Shown: in pieces, positions 1 to 12,300 of the stretch
Layout: each line of letters starts with the position of its first letter
Position numbering within the stretch: position 1 is the first letter of the stretch
NCBI GenBank assembly: GCA_900708905.1
Contig: CAADRB010000086.1
Span: 116,771 to 180,770, forward strand
Origin: Hymenolepis diminuta
Taxonomy: Eukaryota > Platyhelminthes > Cestoda > Cyclophyllidea > Hymenolepididae
Reading direction: 5' to 3'
DNA length: 64,000 nt
Position numbers and translations under genes: made by a program
Notes under the pieces: generated by a model
Told to the model about the DNA's origin: nothing
Seen by the model: only the letters and a program-made list of their open reading frames with translations
The model's database searches: none

Positions 1-2860
1 TTTGCCCCCAATCAAACGCAAATAATATCTTTGAATTTCAGTCGGTCGCAAAATATTCCTCCAACATAAATAAGACCGAAAACTTCCTTTCAATAGAAGC
101 AACATCCTGAATTTTTCGGAGTATAGCGTACTACTTCTCCATTTAATATCAACAGATGTATATTTTTCTTGTTATAGAGATCTAGATATTGAAAGACGAC
201 TCTCTATGCATTTCCAAAACTATTCTATAATCACATTCTCTATGGTAATACTTTGGCTTTTCGTTCACAAAGCCGCAGTGACGTCTTTATGTCCCTATGT
301 CTCAAATTCTTATTTGCCATATCTAAAGGAGCTTATTGATTTGTCACTTTTCTGTAACTGTCCCATTTTAGTCGAAGCATGCCTCCTCCCATACCCTCAC
401 GCACGTCCTTGCCTAAGTGCCTCATAAACCGTCTTTGTATTTCCATTCACACATGCACACTTGCCATTGACTGGCTCCAACGTTTCCCTCCCATCTCTGC
501 CCGCTATCGTTCTCACTCTTGAATCTTCATTGTGCTTTATTCAATACAATTTGGTCAACACTTTAGGTTCTACTTTTAGGGATTGCTCTTTGTTAACGCC
601 TACATTTTGTTACTGCAACAATACTCACACTTATAAAGACTCCAACAGTACAAAAATACAGACCTTTTAAAACAATAAGTTCATTTACCTAGAGATCGTT
701 TAAAAGTACGATTTCGACAAAAGAAAATTCTGGAAAGTAAAAGTGAAGTATTTGCATATATTGAGAATTATTATTATTTGGAAATTCTAATTTGGAAGAA
801 ATAAATGACGTCGAATAACAGAGAGTTTAAAAAATGATAAAGGGGAAGAAATCAAAAGGACACAGAGAGCAGGTTCAAGTAATCTAACAGTCTCACTTCT
901 ATATATTTTTATATACGGTTTTACATTATTTACTAAAAGGGCACTCCACTTTCTAAAGTTCATGTTTCATTAATCGTCTCCTGGATTTCAGCAGGTATTT
1001 GTCAGCGATACTCAGTACTTAGTGACAGGTATATTTTAATCAAGAAGAGTTGGTCTTTCTTTCTAAATTCCCTTTTACCATCTAGCGATTGAAAAGGTAA
1101 TTCATTTTTCAATGAAATTTCGCAATCTACAATTACAACAAAGCAGAGATGAGATAACCACAAATTTTAACAAAGGGGAGCTGTATAAGCTGCGTTTACT
1201 CAAGGTAAACTCCTAATTTTAATGATTATAGTTCGGTGATAACCTTACAAACATTTTTAGTGTTCATTGTTTGATTCTAATTTCTTCTGCAGTTCTGGCA
1301 TATGAAGAGTTAGTTCTAGAGGTTGAGATCGTAAAAAAATGCATTATTTTGTCTTCATTTGGCTCTTTGCAGAATCATTTATAACACAGTTTACTGCTTG
1401 TAAACTTACTCTAATAAGTAAGTATTAGATGAATGATTCCATCGTCAATTTCCTCTATACAACCTTAACTCCCCCGATATCTTTTTAATTACACTGGCAA
1501 TCAAGAAGACAGCTACGATGAAATATGGACAGCTTTACTATCCTGAGCGTGAGAGGAGGAAAAAAGTGACGTAAAAATTTTTCGCCATCTTTAAAGCTAG
1601 AAATTGCTGTTTATAGGCAAAATACATTGAAAGCAGATCAGAGTGTTACATTATTGTTACACATTAGAAAATAATATTTTTCCCAAAATAATTCTCATAT
1701 GTAAGAATATTTATTTTCCACCTTTTAATTCCCTTTTAGTCGAAAGTATTTATTTATAGAGAAGAGCAGATTACAACAATTATCAAATGCGCTGGGTTTG
1801 TTGTTTAAACTGATTTCACTTAAATCCATGAAAATGTCACTGAAATGTAATATTATTACCTCCCTATAAATAGCACACAACGTAAATGGCATCCAAGTCA
1901 GCTTACTGCAGCTATGTTCATAAAATAGACTATATATTTGTTTTATTTAATTTAATATTTTTCTTGGTTAATTATTTAATCAATGTAGTGTGCAGTCAGC
2001 AATTTAAAAGAAATTGCTGATCATTGCTGAACACAAAAGTTAATCATCACACGATACTGATGATGAGACGTGACAGACGTCTAGCAAAAAATCATTTTGT
2101 ATAGAAAAATAACTTGTTTATTAATAGATTAGTGCGGCTTCTGGCCACCTTCCCACTGATCTAGCGATATAATTGACTAGATTTATTTTATGGTCCACGT
2201 TACATTACTTTATCACAATTTTCATTTGCAATAAAATTAAATAAAACTCAATTGATTAAAAATAACGTGCGAAATTGAGATGTTGATGCCGCAAAATTCA
2301 CACCGTATTGTTAAATACTGCAGTAATAATTCTCTATCTATTTATTACAAGTAGGCATTTTCTAAATTCCCAGCGATGCAAACAGAGCTATCTATCGAAT
2401 ACGATTGACTCGTTCGAGAACTTAAGATGAATAATACCTAAAAAATCCTGTTTGAGGTTTATTCTGTCTAAGTAAAGCTTCTAATGTTTTAGAGGATCAT
2501 TAATAAAGGGAGAGAAATATTGTGAATCATAATTGTCTTTCAAGCATATTTGTTGACAAATTCGCTTTTATTATCGGCTGGAAATCAAAGCGAACAGTGA
2601 TAATTTACTTTTACCTGTCTTGGCACCAATAGGCTGAAAAGTGGATGAAAATTTCATAAATTAAAATATTAACCTTATATCGAATTACATCATGCACTTT
2701 GAACCTGCCGTCAAGTTGATGACAACGCTGATTTAAATATTGTTGCCATTAACTGATCTGTTAAAAAGCGTTTTCGGAGAATACAATAAATAAATATTTT
2801 ATGAAAGTGTTAATTTAACTCGATTTGCAAATTTTTATATTTGTTCTAACTGCCATTAAG
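1..2860. other. Upstream non-coding region
   Basis: No coding exon is supported here. The two open frames near 206-670 are short, carry no recognisable motif and lack convincing splice contexts. The promoter and first exon of the SNX14-like gene may lie here, but no TATA or initiator could be assigned. A dispersed repeat copy occupies about 945-1165. The stretch next to the first recognised exon (2640-2860) holds short ATG-started frames, none of which joins the exon at 2861 in a compatible phase. Confidence 0.5.
945..1165 (+). repeat. Dispersed SINE-like repeat, family A
   Basis: This segment matches other segments of the window by eye. Shared landmarks are a 'ttcatgtttcattaatcgtctcctggatttcag'-like start (here 958-992), a 'gtcagcgatactcagt' core (about 1001-1016) and the end 'agcagagatgagata' (about 1142-1156). 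The reverse complement of that end recurs at 25434-25448. The start resembles a Pol III B box (GTTCGAATTTC in better copies), so a tRNA-derived SINE is likely but not proven. Confidence 0.6.
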
Positions 2861-3303
2861 GATTGCGCTCAATACATCATTTTAAGGCTGTCTATTTTCT
2901 CGTTCATATACTCTTCGCCTCGTTGTACTTATCTCTCGCTGTCATCCGACTAGTTTTACGATGGCAATTCATTGACATGCTTTTTTTCATCCCTCTGATT
3001 TTAATCTGTTTTTATTTTGGTTTTATTCTCAGTAATTTTCTAAGGTAATTCATATCCAGTTTTAAATGTTTCATTAATAGGACAAACCCCAATAGAAGTT
3101 ATAAACATGAACATTCGCATGAAAATGGTAACCGAATTTCATCCCTTTTTTCTTCTAAATTTTCCAAAACTGAATCCTATTGCAGATGCGGCGTCTTGAC
3201 GTAAGTTCATCAATTGTCTGTGACTTTTTTTAGATATACACGTTCGCATTTTGATCCTCGAGTTCCACAAATATCTCAAAATGCTAATGAAAATCTCCAA
3301 AAA
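2861..3303 (+). CDS. SNX14: SNX14-like exons 1-3: membrane anchor and linker
   Basis: Exon 1 (2861-3044) encodes two hydrophobic segments, about residues 9-32 and 38-58 (counting from codon 2863), separated by RLVLRWQF. This is the hairpin-like ER anchor of the SNX13/14/19/25 family. Exon 2 (3081-3200) is hydrophilic, rich in His, Asn and Ser, and ends with YCRCGVL, near where human SNX14 has a short cysteine cluster. Exon 3 (3234-3303) leads into PXA. The introns between them are 36 and 33 bases and the next is 36. A TAA lies in frame just before codon 2863, so exon 1 must be entered by splicing after 'ccattaag' (phase 1), or the protein starts further in. No in-frame ATG occurs before the first hydrophobic segment. 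The only one, at about 2977, would delete it. Confidence 0.8.
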
Positions 3304-6300
3304 GTGTGTCCTCTTATTTCCATAAGTATCATTTTGTAGATATTTGACCTTGTAATCGAACGGTTCATTCTACGATGGTTTGCGTAAGTTGTTTAACAAG
3401 TTTTAGAGCTGCTTATATATCCGACAATATTTTGATGTATTTTTAATATTACTTCTAGACAACTGACTAATGATGAGAAGTTCACTTCAGATATCAAAGC
3501 TCAACTTCAACATGCTTGCAGTGTTCTCCTTCTTCGAATTAAAACCGTATTGTCACTTTTTTATTGAATATAAACATTTTTTAGGTTGATATTCCTAACC
3601 TCATTGAACAAAAACTCCTTCCCTGTGTTGTTCATCACGTTGAGCACCTACTTGCTCTTACAAATGGTGCGTAATATCGCATATGGATTAAAAAACGTTT
3701 TTAATTACAACATTTCCATTTTCATTTCTCATCCCTCTTCCTTGCAGTTTTTAATCATTTAGATGGTAAGCTGCTAGTCGGACTAAATGTTCGTACTTGA
3801 ATCGCAGCCCGTTTCTGCTTGTTCATGTGTATATATGCTTTCTATCACTGCTTTGATTAGCGATCTTGACATTTGATGTATTTAAATAACACATTTTCCC
3901 TTAACTTTTCAGTTTTCTTTGAACCCGCTGATGAAGATGAAATCAAATCCATCCCGCCTGCAGATGAGGTTGTTCTTCAGAGACTCTACTCTGCGGATCA
4001 TCTCCATCCGGCTCTACAATCTCGACAAGCGGAGTCTCTGTACCTTCAGGAAATCTGCCGAAGACTCCTTCCCTGCCTTCTTATTCCGCCCTCCTTGAGG
4101 CGCAGTAACAAGTCTATCTCTAAACCACCTCTTCCCGTAAATGGATCCACGCAACCGATCAGTATTATTGACCAGGCTTTCTCCTCATCTCAATTCTTTC
4201 ATCAGCTACCTAAACCGGCTAAACCCAGTTTTGCATCTATGCATTCAAACCTGTTAGAGTGAGTTTATGTTGATGTCTATTCTGTTCTTCTCAATTGCAA
4301 AAATATTTTGCTTTATTTGTAATATAAATGCCCGGCTATTGATGTTTGCAGTTGACTTCACTGTTCTATACCCGAAATGTCCTGAATTTTTTTTGTAATT
4401 TGAATTTTACATATAGTTTCTTTTGATATCAGGTTCTATGTAGTTGCATCTTCCTTAGTGTTTAATCGACTTTTTGTCATTTAATGGAGTTCGATAATGA
4501 TGATCTAATCTGCTATTCGCTTGAGTTATTAACTTGTTATTATTATTATTAACTTAGCTTTTAATTGATCTCTTAGCCTGATGTCATGGATCGCATTAGT
4601 TTGGTTTAGCATTATTCTCTGCTAGATGGTTGGATGAATGAGATTTACTGGTTTTTGTATTTTTTTCCTTTTTCTTGTCTTGAATATAGTGAAAATTGTT
4701 GAAATGGAAGATTTAACCATCTTTCACATTGTATCTTTAACATCCAGAAATTTTGCAAGATTTTGGTAGACTTATTTTCAGTTTTTTTTCCCACCCGTGG
4801 GAAGAAATCGCTTTACAGCTGTCACCTTTCATTATCTTCTTGTTAACTACTTCATTTCACAGGTATAAAATTCTTCCCCTACCTTAGTCACGTCTACCGC
4901 TATTCACTACTCTTTTCCTTCCTCTCGTGTGATCAACAGAAATTCGACATTTACTTTCAGTTGCAATCGTTAATGTTATGCCGCCTTCCCCCCCATCTCT
5001 TAGATTAAAATACGCGCATAGGAATTAAATCACATGATTTACCTAAGAGGTGAGTGCACCAATCAAATTGTTAATTGGCGAATCAATCAGTTTAATGCCG
5101 TCATGTTGGATGAGATACAAAAACGTGCATGCAATTAGCAGCGACCAGTCTCTATTAATTTCACCTCGTTAATGTGTTGGGACAAGGCTCAAGGTGGATA
5201 TTATTGGGTTTTAAATTAACTGGGAAGTACGATTTAACTAAGGCGGTCTGATTTGTTAGTTGCGCCGATTAGGACTCGAAATTTTAAAGTCTGCTCTATT
5301 TAGATCATATCAGCTCCTATTATTATTAGAAAAAAAATGCACCCGAAGTAGTTGATTGATCAATGAGATTAATGAACTGGAGTCCGCGAAAGTGAGTTCA
5401 GTAAGGAAACAGTGGGCAAATCGTGATTGACTTTTATTACATGAAGTAGTGGACTAGATCTGAGAAGTAAAATGCTCATAACTTGGATCCAAGGATCAAA
5501 AAATCCTTTAATGCTCGTATTTTAATCTAATTCTGCACCATCCTCTCCCCATAACTCACATTTGACTTCTTTACTGATTCCCTGATTCAGTTTCTTTCTC
5601 ACAAAAAAATTTTTGATTTTCGCCTTGTTGTAGGTTATATTAATAATGCCGAGATTTTCTGCAATAAATTGGAGTAATTCGTCGAAGGAATTTGATGACA
5701 TAATATGACACTTAGCTGTTTGAAAGCTAGATACAATCGGGTCAAATTATTTGATGATGGAAGGGAACTTTTATGAGTTGAAAAAAATGTCGAAACTATT
5801 GAACTTTCAATAAATGACAGGGGATCTTGAATTATTGGCGCTTTAAGCAAGAAGAATATTTTTTATCTGAAGTGTTCCTCACTGACTTGTGAAAAGTAAT
5901 GAATTTGAGAGAAAATAATAATAATAATAATAAAATATCCATCTGAAGTCAGATCACGAAATTTCTAAAATTTTATTAAAAATGTAAATTGCGAATACCA
6001 TATACGTGGATGTGCTGAAAATAACCCTCATCAAAGCAAAATATTTTAGCTTTTACTTATGGAGAGGATTCTGAACATGATGAGCAGTTGAATAGTTCAT
6101 AGAAAGGATGAGAAGAAGTACCAAGACGGCAGTGTTTCCAGGGAATCAAATGACTCTGCTTAATCGGATTTCTGTTTTTATTAGATCGTTTGTTGCTCTT
6201 TCTTAAGGGTGTGTCTGTTACAGGGAAATCTGACACTTTAAAATCGAAATTTCAGAATCTACAGAGTCAGACTTAATGTTCACAATTTTCGGAAGATTGA

Positions 6301-9300
6301 ATTCGGAAGTTGATTGTGCATTTATTTCCATCTACAACCTCAAATAGTCAATTACTACTGGCTACACTATTTTCTTAGCTCTTTTTTAATATTTGAATAA
6401 CTAATATTTCAAATTAATCAATTGCGATAACATTAAAAGAAGAATATCTTTGTACGGTCCGGTTATTTTAGGGTGAATCGAGTTTTTTAGACTCCATGAT
6501 AACTTCATTTTTATTATTGATCTGTCGTGCCATTTAGAACCGCTGTTCCTGTAAATCATCGTCACAAAATCAGGAGGGATTTTATAAAAGATTTAATTAC
6601 CTCCCTTTCCTCCCAAAAGTCGTGAGTTTTCTAATTAGATGTCAACGGATTGGAGTGAATAATTTGATGGTAGATTTTGAATTCTGAACTAACCCCTTTT
6701 GATGTTAATTGATAGCTTACGATTATCTATTAAAATATTTATTTTTATTTTCAAATTTCAGCCCCAATCAAACTCAGGCCGCTCATTGTGCTCGGTCTTT
6801 TTTAACGGAAATTCTTGCAAACCACGTTCTCCTACCCGCCCTAGACTCAATAGCCAATCCCGTAAGTCGGTTCGCCTATCACTTAATCCTATTGGTGTGA
6901 AGTATAGGCTGCTTTACTTATAGCTCCAGCCTAGGCAGCCAATTAAAATGGAGCAAATGATTACAATTCACATCCTTCAAAGTCATTTTTAGCACTCATT
7001 TCAGAAATCTTCCCGTACAAGAAAATCGTATTTGGCCATATCCCTACTGTATTTTTATCAGTTCATGCGGTTTAGCCAATTTGGCTCAATGAAAATCACG
7101 GTATATGAATTAGAAAGGAGTATATCGTGACGGTAATATTGATTTTACTAAATATATACACGTGTGAATGTCAAAGATATTGGTTCAGAAAAGTTGCTTT
7201 AGTTAGATACTGAGCGGCATACATCCAATGGTATGATGGCTAACCGCATTCCTTAACTGGTCACCGAGAGAGATGATAAATGCGAATTTCACATAGGCGA
7301 AATCCCAAGATACCTCTTTCTAAGTTAAGTTTTTTTAAAGTATTTTGTAATTGGTTTGAAGATCTTTTATTCCCAGGATCTTTTTGAACTTTAAAAATGT
7401 TGAACAGAGACTCGTAAGAAATACTAGTCTTTCCTGAACTAATGTTCATGTATACTTTCCCGTAATCGTGCATTTCAGAGTTCGACTGAAATTGTTAATT
7501 GTTAAAAGCATTTTTTTTCTTAAAATGGATGAAGAATTTTGGTGTTTTTCACAATTGTTATGGATTTTCTTTGTTGTCAGTTCATCAATGCTTATTTTCA
7601 AGTCCATTTTCCGTTGCCATGGTTAGGAAGATACTGCAGGTTAAGGGCTTAACCACTCTATGCTAAACCGAAAGGAACGATTTGTTTTGTTTGTTTGTAA
7701 TCATAAGCAAGCGTTTATTCTAGACTTCGACAGAAAAATAGGGGCGTTTTCGGTACTTTTTAGCCGTCGAAAATTCCTGTATTTTTGTTTTTTTTTTAAG
7801 GACTCATTAAATTCCGTATTTCTCTATCTCTTGGATCCCATAACAGTAAGTTTGTTTATTTGCGGTAGTTCACCGCTGTTTACTATTATTATTATTTGTC
7901 AAGTCTATTTAAATTTTAAAATTCTTATTCTTTTTAGGATTATCCTGATTATCCCAAAAATGCTCCAATGGTTCCTTTATTGAACAGCTATATAGATGAC
8001 TGGTTTAAAAGCGCTAAGGAATTGGTATGTTTTTGCACTCGTTTTGAAATTACTTTGCTACTTTAATCTAACAAACGTAAATCAAATTAAAGTTTGAACT
8101 TTTTCATAAACGATAGTTAAAGTACCCTATTTTTGACCATTTACCTGCTTGCCATTAAGGATTAAAATTTTTGACTTCGATTATTAACTTTCCTATTCAT
8201 TTTTTCTCAATTTAAGCTTGAACGGGCGGAAAACTCCCACCGATCGCCTTATATCCTGATCATAATTGGTTAATTGATTAACCAGTGATTGAACTTGTTT
8301 TTAATTTATCTTTTTTTATAGTTACGTTCTCGTTTTAGTGGGAAAATAAATTAGTTGTGGGTTCTACTACCTGTTTATGCTATATTTATCGAGGTGGTAT
8401 TCTCAGACCTTGTCTTTAGACTTAATTATTGTGTTCCCATCCTCATCACCATAAGTAATATCAAAGTAGCTTACCGATACTTATCGTGAGATTTGTTGAA
8501 AGTTCATGAGATGTAAATTCTCGACTTTATGCCGTTTTTAGTTTGATCGGCACCGTTATAGTGTATGTTTACACTAATATTGACATTTAATCAGATAGAA
8601 TTTAAATTGCATTGAATGATTTGTCATAGTTATCATTTCTGTAATACTAGAGAACGCGGGTTTCAACCCCTGTGCTACAAGTCCAGGGATTGAAATGTTT
8701 TTTTTTTTTGAGTCTATTTAATGCTAATTGATGAAATAAGAATAAAAAATTTGAAAATCTAGCTTAATAAATTGAAGTTTTGTGTTTATTCTCAAAGTTT
8801 TCCTTGTTGCATCCTTTTTATTAACACTTTCCTATTTGTATAATCATCCATCGAGCGAAATTTGCTTGCCATTGTTCATATAACTACAAAAATTGTTGTT
8901 ATAACTATACAACGGGAGAGTTATAAAGGTTTTAAGTAGTTTTATTTATTAATTATTATGTTTGATTTCGGTATCGTTGTTAATATCTCAGTATTTTACC
9001 AATATTCGACTCTTCGTACGATGATCTTGGATAGATGAAACAGGTTATAATTATGATCTTAGATTACGAAAATATTTTCCATATTCAGATTTTCTTATCT
9101 TGCAAGTGTGTATTTAGGCAGTTAGAGTAGCCACTTAGCTTTCTATTCTGACGTAATACCAAGGCACACTAATTTTCACTTATTGTAAAATTTTCAATTG
9201 TGTGTCACTTATATCCACCATTTCTTTCAATCACTCTGGTTTAATGAGAATGATTTTAATGTGATTAATTAATTTCGTAAATTGCACAAATAGGCAAATT

Positions 9301-12300
9301 CTAATATATGTAAACCTGAGTTTTTGTTAATGTTTGTTGCCCATCTTATTATGTACCTTCTTATTCAGCCTTGTCACTCTCGTTCAATGAGCTTTATCGT
9401 ACATATGTAGATTAATGAATCGATTCGAATGTAGGTCAAGTGTAGGTCAAGTATTAATTTCCAAATCCATTCAAGGAAACACTATTAAAAACATATCCTG
9501 ATATCACTTTTATCCAAATTTAATCAGTACAATGGGTATTGGATCAATGAATTTTTGCTTGGTAGACATGCAGTTTGCTGGATAAGCCATTGACGAGAAC
9601 TGATCATATAAAATGGATTCCAAAAAGGGTTCTTATTTATTTTTTGGCTTAGATTTTGCATAATCGCGCCGGTGTTATGGCGATTAAGTAAGCGACTATC
9701 TTTCAAGATAACACTAGTTTAAAATCTAAGACTGAAAGATCATGTGCAATTGTCATTGGTCGCCAATTCTCTCTTTCCTGGGATTTTTAAGAATCGACCA
9801 TTAATTTTATGCCTCCATTGACATGCGAACTAGCTCCTTAATTAAAAAAAATCCATATTGACGTATGCTCTCTTTACACTATCGTTGCAGCCTTCAAATT
9901 TGCGAATGGAAGCCCTGCTACATCAGCCAAAGCAACTTGGCAACTTTGTGCAATATATGAAATCCATAAACTGCTCTTCAACCATGACTATTCTTCTACT
10001 AATGTGTAAGTCCCATTCTAAGCATATCTTCATACTATAGTTTTTGCTAATGAATTTCCCAGAATATGTTACTTAAAGGTCATGAGAATTTCTGTTGGGT
10101 ATAATCAACTTAACGTTGCACACAATAGCACACACACCTCGCTACGAAGGTGACTCAGCACTAAAGTTCGTTTATCTGCTTGATTACGTGTAGTGAATTT
10201 TTAGACTGTTAGAGCACTTCGTTACTGATTTTTCGTCTGGTTATATCCATGAATCTGAGAAGATGTTGATCAATCGATTAATGATTACTGTGGTTATCTG
10301 CCAATACAAACTTATTCTGTCACCATCGATGTGCAAGACTAAAATGTTTTAGTGACTTTTTAAATTGGTAATTGATATCATCATCATTATTATCAATTAA
10401 GTGATATAATTGAAGTGAATGATTATGTATTTTGTTTAAAATTACCTTTTTTCCCGCTTCTATTCTTAAGATCATAAATTTATTTCAAATGTTGCTTGTA
10501 GTACATTACCTACGTTCCCCGTAAGAGATACCCAATGATTATTTGTGGTGTCGTTGTTAATGTATCTTCTGTTACAAATCCGTTTGTACACTATATTTAA
10601 GATAAATTTATTTTACAATTATTTGGAATAATCATTTTGATTGATCTTCTTCAGGATCTAACCTTTGATTGTTATTGGCGTTAAGGTGATAATCTTTATT
10701 TAATAAAATTATTTTCTAATTTACTATCGATTAATTTTCCTGTTTGGAATTGAAGCGTTGCTATGGTTTTTAGTTTTTTTATTAATTGGCATGACGACTG
10801 TGATCGGTTGAAATTGATTTTTTTTAATAACTCCCAAGCTCATTTGGGAAAGTGGTTTCTAACACACATCTTTGGTAGAAGAATAACATCGTAGAGTTTC
10901 TTCGATGTAAACATCGACTTCCGCCATCCCCTTTATTGGACAGAATACAACAATGCGATTGGCTATTCTGTTCGCCAAGTTTGCATCGATGGCTATCGAA
11001 TCCGTGATTTCTGACTTCGTTAACGTGAACATTAAGCGCTGTCACCATCACATTAATGATCTTTAGAGGTATTCATCACTGACGCCCTCTTTGCTTTGCA
11101 TCCATTTGACGTAATTACTTTTCGAACTGAACTTCTTGGTTAATTAAATTTTCGTAATCTGTCATTGGTAGGATTATGAAATGTCTAATGTAATACCTAA
11201 TAGTCATTTTTCCTTATATTCTGAAGATAGGAAAAGACACAGGCAATCTCTTTGTCGGGCAGTCTCTACTATTTTAATGGCTAGTCAAACTGTATACGGT
11301 AAGTTTATAAGAAAAAGAGACTATGGTTCCCTTTTCCCCCTACTAGATCCGAGCTATCGTGGTCATGTTACTTCGTTGGATTTGTACTGTATCAGTGATA
11401 AGCTAAGTTTAACATTAAATCATTTATGTAACTTTGGTGCTTATTAGCGGTTTCATTTTGACGTGTAAGAATTAAGTTTAATTCCTTCTGTTCAGGTTTC
11501 AGATTGAAATGAACACGCAATGAAGTTCAGAGTGCGTATTTTTGCGCTTTTATTTAACAATAGAACACCCATTTGTCAGTTGGGAGTTTAAACCTAGTGC
11601 TCTTATTGCAAAACTATCACGACATTTTGGGTATCAATCATTCACTTTATATAAAATCACATTTTATTATAATCCTCTAGATAGTAAATTTTACAATCAA
11701 CTGTCCTATCGTATTAGTATAATGCAAGAAAGTAGGTAAAGTTGGTTTTTTTGCCCAAAAGATTATATTTCTAACCAAAAGAGCCTACCAAGGACACGGT
11801 TTAGATAGGATAGGAAGTGCATGGTTTTCACTATAATTTTGGCGATGAGTGGAAGAAGTAAAATGCAAAATTTAAATTGGTATTCATGACTTTGTAGATA
11901 TGGGAGCTCTCTTTTGGTTGAAGCTTAGTACTAGACGTCGGACCTCTCGTCTTTCTTTTCAAGCAAATATTTTCTAGTCTCTTTCTCCATGTTTACCTAA
12001 TTTACTCCTGTTACTGATGACGCTCGAAACTGTCTTTGCCGAAAGACAGTCAATCCGGTTCACTGTCATTGAAAAGACCTACAGCAGTAGTCAAGCTTAA
12101 AGGTATTTTTGATAAGCTTCGAGAGAATATACGAATTAAACTAAAAAATCGGCTAATGTAGTGAAATCTGAGCCTAATTGAAGGAGGAAATTTATGAACT
12201 TATTGAGTAACAGTAATGTTAAAGTGTCGAAAATACGTCCATAGAATTGTCTAAATAACCATAAACTTAGAATTCTAATTTGTTTCAATCAGTTGACATT

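Noticed and set aside
2863..3048. Open frame beginning with TTG as a complete small gene
   Set aside because: It is exon 1 of the SNX14-like gene. TTG is not a plausible eukaryotic start, and the frame continues through a 36-base intron into exon 2.
8655..8710. tRNA gene suggested by GGGTTTCAACCCC and a T run
   Set aside because: T-arm pairing fails and no acceptor stem or anticodon arm can be drawn; at best a repeat remnant.
10655..10686. Possible exon after the strong acceptor 'gatcttcttcag'
   Set aside because: All three phases meet a stop before the next donor, and joining exon 12 to it creates an immediate TGA.
10824..11051. 75-codon frame on the - strand
   Set aside because: No family signature, lies in an intron, and has no splice context or neighbour exons.
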